In this document: positions 16,024 through 24,580 of the stretch, one piece after another
Numbering within the stretch: the first letter of the stretch is position 1
Layout: each line of letters opens with the position of its first letter
DNA from: Clostridia bacterium
GTDB taxonomy: Bacteria; Bacillota; Clostridia; Acetivibrionales; DSM-27016
Reading direction: 5' to 3'
DNA: 64,000 nucleotides
Assembly: GCA_026414765.1 (NCBI GenBank)
Contig: JAOAIJ010000043.1
Span: 248,001 to 312,000 of the forward strand
The notes under the pieces: generated by a model
Seen by the model: only the letters and a program-made list of their open reading frames with translations
Databases searched by the model: none
Told to the model about the DNA's origin: nothing
Made by a program: the position numbers and the translations under genes

Positions 16024-16584
16024 ATGTTAAAAGCATTGTTATTACAATTGATTTCTGTTGTTGTTTATGTAGCATTTTTAGTAATTGGCATAAAGAGAAA
16101 GGTGCCTTTTAAAAAGCAAATTGTTTTCTTTTTATTTTACTTTTACATAGTGGGTGTTGTATCAGTAACAATGTTCCCATTGCCGATACACTCTATAGAT
16201 ATAGAATTTTTAAAGACAACACGCTATCTTAAAAATAATTTTGTTCCGCTTAAAAGTATTGGGGGCATGATTAAAGATGGCAATACCCATACGGTAATAA
16301 GACAAATAATTGGCAATATTATACTTTTTATTCCAATGGGAGCCTTGCTCCCTATGAATTTCAAAAGCTTGTTTAGTTTTAAAAGGGTAGCATTAGTCGG
16401 ATTTCTGGCTTCTGTTGCTATCGAACTGTTGCAGTTTTTGATATCATTTATAATAGGAGCAACCTACAAGATTACGGATGTAGATGACATATTACTCAAT
16501 TTTGTAGGGTGTATAGTTGGATACCTACTCTTTAGATTGTCTATTCCAATTCTAAAAAAAAGCGTTACAAAAACGACTTTTTAG
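16024..16584 (+). CDS. VanZ-like membrane protein
   Basis: 186 aa with four to five membrane helices. VanZ-family signatures are visible: VSVTMFPLPIHS, the NFVPLKSI block, RQIIGNIILFIPMGALLP, SVAIELLQFLI, and TDVDDILLNFVGCIVGYLLF. The family includes a teicoplanin-resistance accessory, but most members have no known role. A strong terminator follows. Confidence 0.88.
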   Translation: MLKALLLQLISVVVYVAFLVIGIKRKVPFKKQIVFFLFYFYIVGVVSVTMFPLPIHSIDIEFLKTTRYLKNNFVPLKSIGGMIKDGNTHTVIRQIIGNIILFIPMGALLPMNFKSLFSFKRVALVGFLASVAIELLQFLISFIIGATYKITDVDDILLNFVGCIVGYLLFRLSIPILKKSVTKTTF

Positions 16585-16605
16585 AATAGTTTAATAAAAG
16601 CTAAC

Positions 16606-16666
16606 AAACCATATAAGTAGCCGTAAATAGAATAAGACCCTATTTATGGCTACTTATATGGTTTTG
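16606..16666 (+). terminator. long inverted-repeat terminator after the VanZ-like gene
   Basis: Arms AACCATATAAGTAGCC and GGCTACTTATATGGTT flank an inner TAAATAG/CTATTTA pairing and a short loop, ending in TTTTG. Confidence 0.8.
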
Positions 16667-16823
16667 CTCACAAAAAATAAAAGTACAAATAACATAAAAC
16701 ACCCTTCAAATTGCCGGGTATTGATAAAATTCAGGTAATATTGAATGACTTATGAAGCAAGAGAGATTAAATACAATAAATCGGACTTACATGAAATTTA
16801 AAGAAGAGGGCATGACACTGCTG

Positions 16824-16952
16824 TTAACTAAGGCGTCTAATGCACTTTGGCTCACGTGGCTGGTAGAAGAGCCATCTACAGGTAAAAAGTGCTGATGTAG
16901 TTGATATAAGTGTTATTATAACTGTTACGGTTTTTAGAAATTTAAATTTCAT
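16824..16952 (-). CDS. AgrD-like autoinducing-peptide precursor
   Basis: 42 aa, missed by simple ORF length cut-offs. The ribosome site is AAGGTGGG, seven bases before ATG 16952. It has the layout of clostridial AgrD: an amphipathic N-terminal helix (MKFKFLKTVTVIITLISTTS), a core ALFTCRWLFYQ, then a charged C-terminal tail PREPKCIRRLS. In Listeria and clostridial AgrD the peptide is a five-residue thiolactone starting at Cys and followed by a Y-x-P-x-x-P tail; here the ring would be C-R-W-L-F. It lies 27 bases downstream of an AgrC-like gene. No AgrB processing protease is nearby. Confidence 0.75.
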   Translation of the reverse strand: MKFKFLKTVTVIITLISTTSALFTCRWLFYQPREPKCIRRLS

Positions 16953-16979
16953 AATTATCCCACCTTTTTAGTTTAGTGA

Positions 16980-17792
16980 TTAGCTGTAGTATTTTCTCTC
17001 TTTTAATGTTAAGTCAATCAATTCTGCTGCATAACCGGAATTACCCTCTTCAATTAACTGCTTAATTCTGGATAGGTCAAAGTTATATAAATAGGATTCA
17101 AACAATAGTTTTTTTTCTATACGCATAAGTCTAAATACGGTAAAAGCAGAAAATAGTATAGTAATAAAAGCATTTATAAGTAATATTATGGTTTCTTTGT
17201 TGCTCTTAACCTGCTCAATATTAAAAAGATATTCAATCTGATACATACACATTAATATAATTAGTATACAGGGTAATAGTAATAATACTTCGCTTTTAGT
17301 CAGGCTTTTTACTTCAATATGGATTTTCTTAAAATGACAAATGCAGTAAAGTGTTCCAATCTGAAGTATTCTGGTGGGTAATGTCAGAAGTGTTACATAT
17401 ATTATACTGTGATAAACTTGGTTTGCAGCTAAATTAAAGATTTTTGATAAAATAATCAGTGATATCGATTCTCCAATAATTATTATAATTGAAGAAACTA
17501 TTAAGCCACCGATGTACTTAGCGATGTTATGTTTAAACAAAACATTTATAATTATTAAGTTTATAAATGTTAAAACTAAGAATTTTATTGTATTCGAGCC
17601 TTCCATGTTAAGCACATAAATGACACAGCATGCGGTCATCAACAATATGGTTACAATGAATTTTGCGGCATACCCCGACTTTCTGAAATTAAAAACATCC
17701 TTGTATCCTGACACAGACAGACATATTGTCAATACAAAAAATTCTTCCGGTATGGTTATGAGTAAAATTGGCCATATAGAAAATGAATCCAT
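16980..17792 (-). CDS. AgrC-like membrane sensor lacking a kinase domain
   Basis: 271 aa. ATG 17792 is preceded by GGGGGG at 11 bases; a GTG at 17801 is closer than is usual. Six or seven membrane helices occupy about residues 5-210, then an MRIEKKLLFESYLYNFDLSRIKQLIEEG dimerisation-like helix, and the protein ends near residue 271. AgrC/ComD-type kinases continue for about 150 more residues with a HATPase domain, which is absent here, and no phospho-acceptor His is seen in the helix. It is probably a truncated or specialised receptor for the peptide encoded next. Confidence 0.65.
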   Translation of the reverse strand: MDSFSIWPILLITIPEEFFVLTICLSVSGYKDVFNFRKSGYAAKFIVTILLMTACCVIYVLNMEGSNTIKFLVLTFINLIIINVLFKHNIAKYIGGLIVSSIIIIIGESISLIILSKIFNLAANQVYHSIIYVTLLTLPTRILQIGTLYCICHFKKIHIEVKSLTKSEVLLLLPCILIILMCMYQIEYLFNIEQVKSNKETIILLINAFITILFSAFTVFRLMRIEKKLLFESYLYNFDLSRIKQLIEEGNSGYAAELIDLTLKERKYYS

Positions 17793-18128
17793 CAGTATCA
17801 CTTCCCCCCAGTAAAATTGCAGAATTATCTATATACTTTATTATAACACAGTAATTGTAAATATAATATAAAATTTGGAAATTTTCCATTTTGCAACAAG
17901 GAATACTGTAATATATATGCTGTAGAGGCTCAAAAAAAGGATATCAACGGATGCGGAAGGCAGTAAAACTACGGGCATGACAGGGCAAATCGTATAAAAT
18001 CCGGTTTGCTTCAACAGCCATATTATAAAAAACAGCTATATGTAATACTGGGAAATAATGTTATTGCAGTTTAAAGATAAAGAAAACTGGAAAGGTGGAT
18101 ACTCAAGTTCTTATTTCTAAAAAAGATG

Positions 18129-18157
18129 TTTACACTGGGAATAAATTAACATATAAT
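18129..18157 (+). promoter_or_regulatory. sigma-A promoter before the T-box remnant
   Basis: TTTACA, 17-bp spacer, TATAAT, about 20 bases before the leader structure. Confidence 0.7.
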
Positions 18158-18179
18158 AGCTTAAAATATGGTTAAAATG

Positions 18180-18316
18180 ATGAACAGGAAGAGTAGATAC
18201 AGGTTGAAATCACAGAGAGTTGCTGCTGATGGAAATACGATATGGATGTTTGTATTAAATGGGCTTGTGAGCAGGAGAAATACCTCTTGTCCTATTTTAG
18301 GGCAAGAGTTTTTTTA
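18180..18316 (+). other. decayed T-box leader (tryptophan-type), antiterminator missing
   Basis: The 5' part matches T-box stem I: ACAGG-AAGAGTA on the left, CAGAGAGTTGCTGCTGATGGAAA in the distal loop region (longest part not reproduced), and on the right AAA-TGG-G-CTTGT-GAG. CTTGT pairs with ACAGG and TGG (18260-18262) lies where the specifier codon should be. A terminator follows (CTCTTG...CAAGAG plus seven T, 18284-18316). Between them the stem III and TGGNACCGCG antiterminator are absent; the sequence jumps from TGTGAG to CAGGAGAAATACC, which resembles the part of a T-box after the antiterminator. I infer an internal deletion. Confidence 0.6.
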
Positions 18317-18348
18317 TTATCTGAGAAAAATTATTTTGGAGGTGCAAA

Positions 18349-19041
18349 ATGGCACTCAAATATGAATCAGTTGTCCCTTGGGGGAGGTCTTTTGAGGAAT
18401 ATGTCGATATGTTCAACTTAACTCAATCCGATCTGGATAAGAGCATTTTAGGTTGTGGTGACGGTCCAGCCGGCTTTAACAGCAGCATGAAACAAAAAGG
18501 AAAAAAGGTAATATCGGTTGATCCGGTTTATCAGTTCAGCGGCGAGGATATTGCCCGGCGTATTGAAGAAACATATCATAATGTTATTAACCAGACCAGA
18601 CAAAACCGGGATAAGTTTATATGGTCAAAAATTAAAACTGTTGAAGACCTAGGGGAAGTAAGGATGGCGGCTATGAAGGAGTTTTTATCAGATTATGAAG
18701 AGGGAAGGAAAGAAGGCCGGTATGTATTTGCGGGATTACCGGTACTGCCGTTTCAGGATAATCAGTTTGAGCTGTCATTGGCTTCACATTTTCTTTTTTT
18801 GTATACTGACAATCTGTCGCTGGATTTTCATTTGCAATCAATAAGTGAAATGCTGCGGGTTTCCAAAGAGATCAGGATATTTCCTTTAGTAGATGTAAAT
18901 GCGGTAAGATCACCTTATGTAAATGAAATCATCTTCAAATATAAAAACTATGGTTATGATGTAGAGGAAGAAAAGGTAGGTTATGAGTTTCAAAAAGGTG
19001 GAAATACTATGCTGCGCATTTCAGGCGGGGAAAAGAAATAA
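18349..19041 (+). CDS. SAM-methyltransferase-like protein of unknown function
   Basis: 230 aa, ATG with TTGGAGG seven bases upstream. The N-terminal half has a Rossmann methyltransferase layout: SILGCGDGPAGFNSSMKQKG (motif I) then KVISVDPVYQF (motif II). The middle is a long charged helical insert, then a FAGLPVLPFQDNQFELSLASHFLF block where motif IV lies, and an RIFPLVDVN strand. Substrate and pathway are unknown. It is preceded by a T-box remnant, which suggests that an ancestral amino-acid gene once stood behind that leader. Confidence 0.75.
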   Translation: MALKYESVVPWGRSFEEYVDMFNLTQSDLDKSILGCGDGPAGFNSSMKQKGKKVISVDPVYQFSGEDIARRIEETYHNVINQTRQNRDKFIWSKIKTVEDLGEVRMAAMKEFLSDYEEGRKEGRYVFAGLPVLPFQDNQFELSLASHFLFLYTDNLSLDFHLQSISEMLRVSKEIRIFPLVDVNAVRSPYVNEIIFKYKNYGYDVEEEKVGYEFQKGGNTMLRISGGEKK

Positions 19042-19165
19042 AGAGCAGAGAGTTATGGCAGGACAGGAAAAAGTATGTAAAATAATCTGAAAAATACATA
19101 AATCAAGGAGGGATTTTATCATTTAGTGTAGAAAAATATAGCATACATTTATGCGAGGTATACTT

Positions 19166-20104
19166 ATGAAAATATTTATTTCATATTCACATAAAAACAG
19201 AAGTATTGTTGATGAGATAGATGAAACGTTTATTAAATACGGGTTAAGCTTAGTAAGAGATATCCGCGATTTAGTATATACTCAAAGTATAAGGGAATTT
19301 ATGAAGCATAATGTTCAGAAATCGGATTATGTTTTGATGCTGGTCAGTGAACATTACCTGAAGTCAAGAATGTGTATGTATGAAGTTATGGAACTTCTTA
19401 AGGATGAATACTATACTAACCGCATATTACCTATTGTTACCATTGATTCGCATATTTTTGAAGATGAGATGATTTTCGAGTATTACAAGTACTGGAAAGG
19501 TAAGTATTTGGAGTATAGCAAAATAATTGATGCTGTTGATAAAGTCGCCTCAATGCCATTTATTGAAGAATTTAAAGAACATGAAAATATAGTAAATAAT
19601 ATAACTAGGTTTCTTTTTGATATTAGAGACAGGAACTGTATATTGATAAATGAAAAAGAAAAAATAAATCTGGAGAAGCTTCTAAATAAACTCGGTATTT
19701 CGACAAGCAATGAAAAAATAACTCCAAAGAAAACCATCCTGTTAGTAGATGATAATATAGAATACCGTAATTTGCTAAAAATCCATCTGAATAATGTATT
19801 TGACTATAAAATCATTGATGCCTCAAACGGACTTGAGGCATTGGAGATCGTTGCAAGCATGGATATAGACTTAGTTATAACGGATATAATCATGCCGGTT
19901 CTGGACGGTATTGGTTTACTGGAAGAAATGAAGCGGATAAATAAAAAAATTCCGACTATTGTTGTTTCTGCAATTAGCCAGGAGACTTTTATTGAGAGGG
20001 CAGTTTCCCTTGGAGCAAAATATTATATTATCAAACCCTTTGATGTTGAAAAACTCATCGAAAAAGTGTCAGATTTTATAGATTCAGGAAATGAGATTTT
20101 GTGA
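19166..20104 (+). CDS. TIR domain - response-regulator receiver fusion protein
   Basis: 312 aa. ATG 19166 is chosen because GAGG lies eight bases before it. Residues 1-135 are a TIR domain: KIFISYSHKN at strand A, SDYVLMLVSEHYLKS at strand D, and CMYEV with Glu73 where NADase TIR domains place the catalytic Glu. After a helical linker, residues 190-310 form a CheY-like receiver with Asp195/196 (LLVDDN), phospho-acceptor Asp240 (VITDIIMP), Ser268 and Lys290 (IIKPF), all intact. There is no DNA-binding output. I infer that phosphorylation gates TIR activity or assembly. The next gene is an HD-Hsp90-like ATPase; a terminator separates them. Confidence 0.85.
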   Translation: MKIFISYSHKNRSIVDEIDETFIKYGLSLVRDIRDLVYTQSIREFMKHNVQKSDYVLMLVSEHYLKSRMCMYEVMELLKDEYYTNRILPIVTIDSHIFEDEMIFEYYKYWKGKYLEYSKIIDAVDKVASMPFIEEFKEHENIVNNITRFLFDIRDRNCILINEKEKINLEKLLNKLGISTSNEKITPKKTILLVDDNIEYRNLLKIHLNNVFDYKIIDASNGLEALEIVASMDIDLVITDIIMPVLDGIGLLEEMKRINKKIPTIVVSAISQETFIERAVSLGAKYYIIKPFDVEKLIEKVSDFIDSGNEIL

Positions 20105-20154
20105 GACAACGGATACATAAGAAATACTAGTAGTACTTAGGAGTGTCATGTGAG

Positions 20155-20184
20155 AAGCTTGTAACTGCACAGTTACAAGCTTTT
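20155..20184 (+). terminator. terminator after the TIR-REC gene
   Basis: Perfect 12-bp arms AAGCTTGTAACT/AGTTACAAGCTT, loop GCAC, then TT. Confidence 0.75.
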
Positions 20185-20308
20185 GGTTCGTTATAGGGTC
20201 GCAAGTATCTGTAATTACCATTTAGTAATATTGGTCATATTATGTAAAATTTTCTTGTAGAAATAAGGAAAATTATATAAAATATTATAAAGGAAGGTGG
20301 GGGAGCTA

Positions 20309-23300
20309 TTGCGGAATTTATTTACTCTTGCAGAAAATAAGGCTGATTTATCAAGGGATTTACCTGAATTCAAGAGTTTTTCATTACTAGGGCTTAAAGA
20401 AAAGATTGAGAGTATAGTTGAAATGATTGGCAAGGTAGAAAACTTATTCTCTACCTATACTTTACATAACATGAAGCACATAAACTCTATGTTAGAAATG
20501 CTTGACTGGTTAATTCCTGATAATACAAAGGAAAAGATGAGTCCTGTAGATTGGCTATTAATTGTATTGTCCATTTACTTGCATGATTTGGGGATGTTTG
20601 TAAGCAAAGATGAATTCTATAAGAGGGAAAGCAATAAAGATTTTAAGAAATTTGTATCCGATATTGAATCAAACGTTGAATATGTCGATTACTTACTGAG
20701 GCTAAAAAGTCTGTCTGCTAATGAGAGAGAGTGTTTTCTTTATCAGGAATATGTCAGAAAGAATCATGCTTTAAGAGTTAAGGAATGGATATTAGGAAAG
20801 GTTTCTTATTTCTACAGTGATTCCCTGAATGTTTTGATTTGTGAATTACAAGATTCCCTAAGAAATTTGCCTAAAAGATTTCTTTTAAACTTAGCAAATG
20901 TTTGTGAAAGCCATGATAGTGATAATTTAGATAATTATGAATTATTTCCGCTATATGAAAGATACGGGAGCAACCGGTACGAATATGCAAATGTTCAATA
21001 TGCGGCATTGATTCTCAGGACTGCTGATCTACTTCATATAACAAAAGACAGAACCCCATCGACAATGTACAAACTGATTAACATATCAGACCCTAGAGGT
21101 ATAGATGCATGGCAGACACATATGGGAACTACTGCCGTTTATATGAAATGCAAGAAATATAACCCGAGTGATACTGATACTCATGTCATAGTAGTTAAGG
21201 CAGATTTTTCGGAGGAAACACCATTTTTTTCATTAACACAGTATTTGGCGTATGCCGATGAGCAACTGAAACAAACAAAAAGATGGGCAGAAAACAGTAG
21301 TAAAATTGAAGATGCTAAAGAATATTGCTTTCCTTGGCATAAAATTGAAGGTGACATTAGTGTTGAAGGAAATTCTCCTCAACCGTTAAAGTTTGAGTTA
21401 GACAGGGGTAAGTTGTTAGACCTTCTTGTCGGACATACATTGTATAACGATCCTATGGTTGCAATCAGAGAGCTGATGCAGAACGCCATTGATGCTGTAA
21501 GGTATCAATTCTACCTGGATAAGAAAATCACAATTGATAAGAAGGATACTCCTGTTATGGGAAGAGTTCAGGTAGAATGGAACCCGTCAGAAAGGGAATT
21601 GGTAATTAAGGACAATGGTATTGGAATGGATGAAGACGTAATAAAATACCATTTAATGCGTGTAGGCTCCTCTTTCTATAACAACCCTGTTTTTCTAAGC
21701 CAGAATAGCGATTTTTCACCTATTTCAAGATTTGGCATCGGAATATTAACATGTTTTATGATATCGGACGATATAGAAATAATCACGTGCAAAAATTCCT
21801 CCGGGCATCGGATAAAAATGCGTTCGGTACATGCAAATTATCTTTTGAAGCCTCTACTTAAAGGCGCAAAGGAACTGGAAGACATTGAACCACATGGAAC
21901 AAGAATCAAGCTAAAAATACGTCCTTCAATCGACTTAAGCAGTAGAAGCATACACGAAATATTGAAATACTGGATAATTTTGCCTGAGTGTGAAGTTGTT
22001 TATAGAGAACTGGATAAACCGGAAGAAAATATAGGATTTAGATGCCTACAAGATGCATTGAAGCATTTTTACCCGGAGAAATTTATTCATAAGGAAGGTA
22101 TCGAGTCAAGATATGATATAGTAAGTTATGACGAAAACAAAGGCGAAAAAGTTTTTGAATTAGCCTTTACTACTCTAAAAGGGCATTATCCTGAGAAAAC
22201 AGTAGTTTCCGGAAGTATTAGTAGTGCTAATAGTACTCCTGCTGTGTGCGTTGAAGGTATAAGGGTTTCTGATGAATTGCCAGGATTTGATGAAGGAAAG
22301 ATTTGTGCAATATTGTCGATAAGAGGTAATTCAAAACTAAGAACAACTGTTTCTCGTTCGGATTTGGAGTATGACGATGAATACTATTCAGTAGCGAAAA
22401 ACTGTGCAAAGTTGCTTTTTAGGCATGTTGCTGACGAAGTCAGGAGGATATCAGGTCATAGTAACAATCCATTATCCCAAGCATCTTCAGCAGGGTATTT
22501 TGTATATATGTCCATTATAGAATGTACTTCGGAACAGGAAATAGTGGAATATCTGGAAAAATTGCTTGAAGATCTGCCACTGGTAGTTATAGAACAGGTT
22601 GAGAAAGAGAAGAACGGATATAATGTAAATAGAAAACTGGTATCTTTGAACGAATTAATGGATATGGGCTCATTTTGGACTATTGAATCAAGGCTGGTTG
22701 ATAATCTGGGAACTATATCAAGGGATATTGGTAAGGAAATGAGTATAAATGATTTCTTAATTAAGAATGCGCCAGAACTGTTTACACCGGAAATAAATCC
22801 TGTTGTTTTGGATCTATATGAAAACATTAAAGAAAAGCTTATTTTATCACATGATATAGAAAAGGTAATTTTTAGTAGGAAGCATCAGCGGACATCAATA
22901 AAATGGGTAAAAAATTCTTCAGAGATTGATAAAAAATTAAAAGAAATCCTTACTGAAGATTTTATTATTGATGTTCTGAAAGATTTCAGAAATAAAGACA
23001 TTGATTTCTGGAGGATGCTAAAAGAAACCAACTACATAGATTTGATTGTAGGAAATAAAATCGCTGCTATAGAAGGGGATATTGAAGATATTATCATTGT
23101 AAATACAAGAATAATAAAAGTGCTAAAAAAGGACAGCAGATTGGACTACTTATGGGTTTCAATTAAACAAGCCCTTATTACACTGTATCTGGAAAGAAAT
23201 TACCATGAATTTTCGATAATATTAGCCAGTACATATTTGTTTAAAAAGCTATATGAAGGCGAGCTTTTTGCTCTGCGTTTACGGAGACGCCCAGGTGAAG

Positions 23301-23461
23301 AGTATAAAATATGGTTTGAGCTGATTCCGACAGCAAATAATATTTTATCTAAACTTGGGTATAATGTAAGATTTCCTGATAATCCTACTAAGCTTGATAA
23401 AGAAGATGAAAAGATTTTTGATGCTACTGATTATTGGAGGGATTGGTTCCATCTGGAGTAA
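20309..23461 (+). CDS. large HD-domain plus Hsp90-like (GHKL) ATPase protein
   Basis: 1050 aa from TTG 20309 (AAGGTGG eight bases upstream); GTG 20297 is the alternative start. The N-terminal ~300 residues resemble an HD domain: TLHNMKHINSML (His53, His57), YLHDLGMF (His92, Asp93), CESHDSDN and LRTADLLHI. Residues ~365-600 form an Hsp90/HtpG-like GHKL ATPase with the N-box RELMQNAIDAVR (Glu388, Asn392), DNGIGMD (Asp435) and SRFGIGILTC (Gly476/478). This is followed by an Hsp90 middle-like region (SSANSTPAVCVEGIRVSD) and a ~350-residue helical C terminus of unknown type. It is longer than HtpG and lacks its typical C-terminal dimer domain. No helper kinase is adjacent. Its placement after a TIR protein suggests a signalling or defence unit. 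Confidence 0.8.
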   Translation: MRNLFTLAENKADLSRDLPEFKSFSLLGLKEKIESIVEMIGKVENLFSTYTLHNMKHINSMLEMLDWLIPDNTKEKMSPVDWLLIVLSIYLHDLGMFVSKDEFYKRESNKDFKKFVSDIESNVEYVDYLLRLKSLSANERECFLYQEYVRKNHALRVKEWILGKVSYFYSDSLNVLICELQDSLRNLPKRFLLNLANVCESHDSDNLDNYELFPLYERYGSNRYEYANVQYAALILRTADLLHITKDRTPSTMYKLINISDPRGIDAWQTHMGTTAVYMKCKKYNPSDTDTHVIVVKADFSEETPFFSLTQYLAYADEQLKQTKRWAENSSKIEDAKEYCFPWHKIEGDISVEGNSPQPLKFELDRGKLLDLLVGHTLYNDPMVAIRELMQNAIDAVRYQFYLDKKITIDKKDTPVMGRVQVEWNPSERELVIKDNGIGMDEDVIKYHLMRVGSSFYNNPVFLSQNSDFSPISRFGIGILTCFMISDDIEIITCKNSSGHRIKMRSVHANYLLKPLLKGAKELEDIEPHGTRIKLKIRPSIDLSSRSIHEILKYWIILPECEVVYRELDKPEENIGFRCLQDALKHFYPEKFIHKEGIESRYDIVSYDENKGEKVFELAFTTLKGHYPEKTVVSGSISSANSTPAVCVEGIRVSDELPGFDEGKICAILSIRGNSKLRTTVSRSDLEYDDEYYSVAKNCAKLLFRHVADEVRRISGHSNNPLSQASSAGYFVYMSIIECTSEQEIVEYLEKLLEDLPLVVIEQVEKEKNGYNVNRKLVSLNELMDMGSFWTIESRLVDNLGTISRDIGKEMSINDFLIKNAPELFTPEINPVVLDLYENIKEKLILSHDIEKVIFSRKHQRTSIKWVKNSSEIDKKLKEILTEDFIIDVLKDFRNKDIDFWRMLKETNYIDLIVGNKIAAIEGDIEDIIIVNTRIIKVLKKDSRLDYLWVSIKQALITLYLERNYHEFSIILASTYLFKKLYEGELFALRLRRRPGEEYKIWFELIPTANNILSKLGYNVRFPDNPTKLDKEDEKIFDATDYWRDWFHLE

Positions 23462-23567
23462 ATGTGAAACCACGATATTATCTTGGCGCAAAACTTAGAT
23501 TCATTATATTTTCCGGCAGAAATATTGAAAATTATGTAGAAATTTGATATAACACATTTAGCGTAAT

Positions 23568-23603
23568 AATAAATCCCGAGATTAGAGTTCTTGGGATTTA
23601 TTA
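23568..23603 (+). terminator. terminator after the HD-Hsp90 gene
   Basis: Arms AATAAATCCC/GGGATTTATT extended by GAG/CTT, 9-base loop. The hairpin ends 14 bases before the next predicted start. Confidence 0.75.
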
Positions 23604-23616
23604 CTTAACTAAAAAA

Positions 23617-24570
23617 ATGCTAAAGAGAAAAGGATTTAAAGCCACTTTACAAGAAGGGGGAATCAATATAAAGGCGAGTTCATTCATAAAGTTCGCTTTG
23701 TTTGGAACAACTACTATTCTATTTAAGAAAAGGAAACCAATCCTTGCCACAATTATACTTACAGATAAATGTAATTTGACATGTAAACACTGTGCAGTTA
23801 ATAACATCAATTGCAAAATATATCCATATAAAAGCATTGTTCAAGAAATGCATATGCTTCATAAACAAGGAATACGAATATTATTTTTTTGTGGGGGTGA
23901 AACCTTTCTCTGGGAAGATGATGGGAAAAACATCAGAGATTTAGTGGTTGAGGCAAAAAAAATAGGGTTTCTTATCGTAAATGTTGTTACAAACGGAACA
24001 TTCAAAATTGATTTGCCTGAGGCAGATTTAGTACTTCTAAGTTTAGATGGAGCAAAAGAAAACCATAACAGGATAAGAGGGGATACGTATGACAAAATAA
24101 TAAACAATATTAGCAATGCGACCTCAAATAATATATGCTTGTATATGGCAATTAACAAAATAAACTTTAACGATATAGAAGAAGTAAGCCGGATTTCAAG
24201 GGAGCAGAAGAACATAAGGGCTGTTTCATTTAACTTCCATACTCCATACCCTAATACGGAATACTTGTGCTTAAGTGTAGAAGAAAAGAAAAATGCATGT
24301 AAACGTATTGAATGCTTAATCAAACAGGGTTATCCTATCTTTAACCTCAAAAGTGCCTTCAAATACATAGTCAATAATAGCTTCCGCACTCCCTGCTATC
24401 AATGTTTGGTTATCGAAGACGGCAAACAGTATATCTGCGGCAGGTGTGTGGATATAGAGGGATTGTGTGAAAAATGCGGCTACTTTTTTGCTGCTGAATA
24501 TGCAATGGTTTTTGACGGAAATATCAACGTTATTATCGATATGCTAAGAACATATCTAAAATATATTTAG
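23617..24570 (+). CDS. radical SAM protein, HpnH-like with C-terminal cysteine cluster
   Basis: 317 aa. CNLTCKHC (CxxxCxxC) near residue 52 holds the [4Fe-4S] cluster; FFCGGETF and VVTNGT are the usual SAM-site motifs. The C terminus has CYQCLV, ICGRC and CEKCGYF followed by FAAEYAM, as in HpnH/DUF3463 proteins. The substrate is unknown. The ATG has no ribosome site and begins right after the preceding terminator, so the true start is uncertain. The next radical SAM gene follows after 10 bases, so they probably act together. Confidence 0.8.
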   Translation: MLKRKGFKATLQEGGINIKASSFIKFALFGTTTILFKKRKPILATIILTDKCNLTCKHCAVNNINCKIYPYKSIVQEMHMLHKQGIRILFFCGGETFLWEDDGKNIRDLVVEAKKIGFLIVNVVTNGTFKIDLPEADLVLLSLDGAKENHNRIRGDTYDKIINNISNATSNNICLYMAINKINFNDIEEVSRISREQKNIRAVSFNFHTPYPNTEYLCLSVEEKKNACKRIECLIKQGYPIFNLKSAFKYIVNNSFRTPCYQCLVIEDGKQYICGRCVDIEGLCEKCGYFFAAEYAMVFDGNINVIIDMLRTYLKYI

Positions 24571-24580
24571 GGGAATTGAA

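Noticed and set aside
16752-16895. Plus-strand 47-codon ORF antisense to the AgrD-like gene
   Set aside because: No ribosome site, and the opposite strand has a good site and a recognisable AgrD layout.
18168-18365. 65-codon ORF before the methyltransferase-like gene
   Set aside because: It lies inside the T-box-like leader and its terminator, overlaps the next gene, and has no ribosome site.
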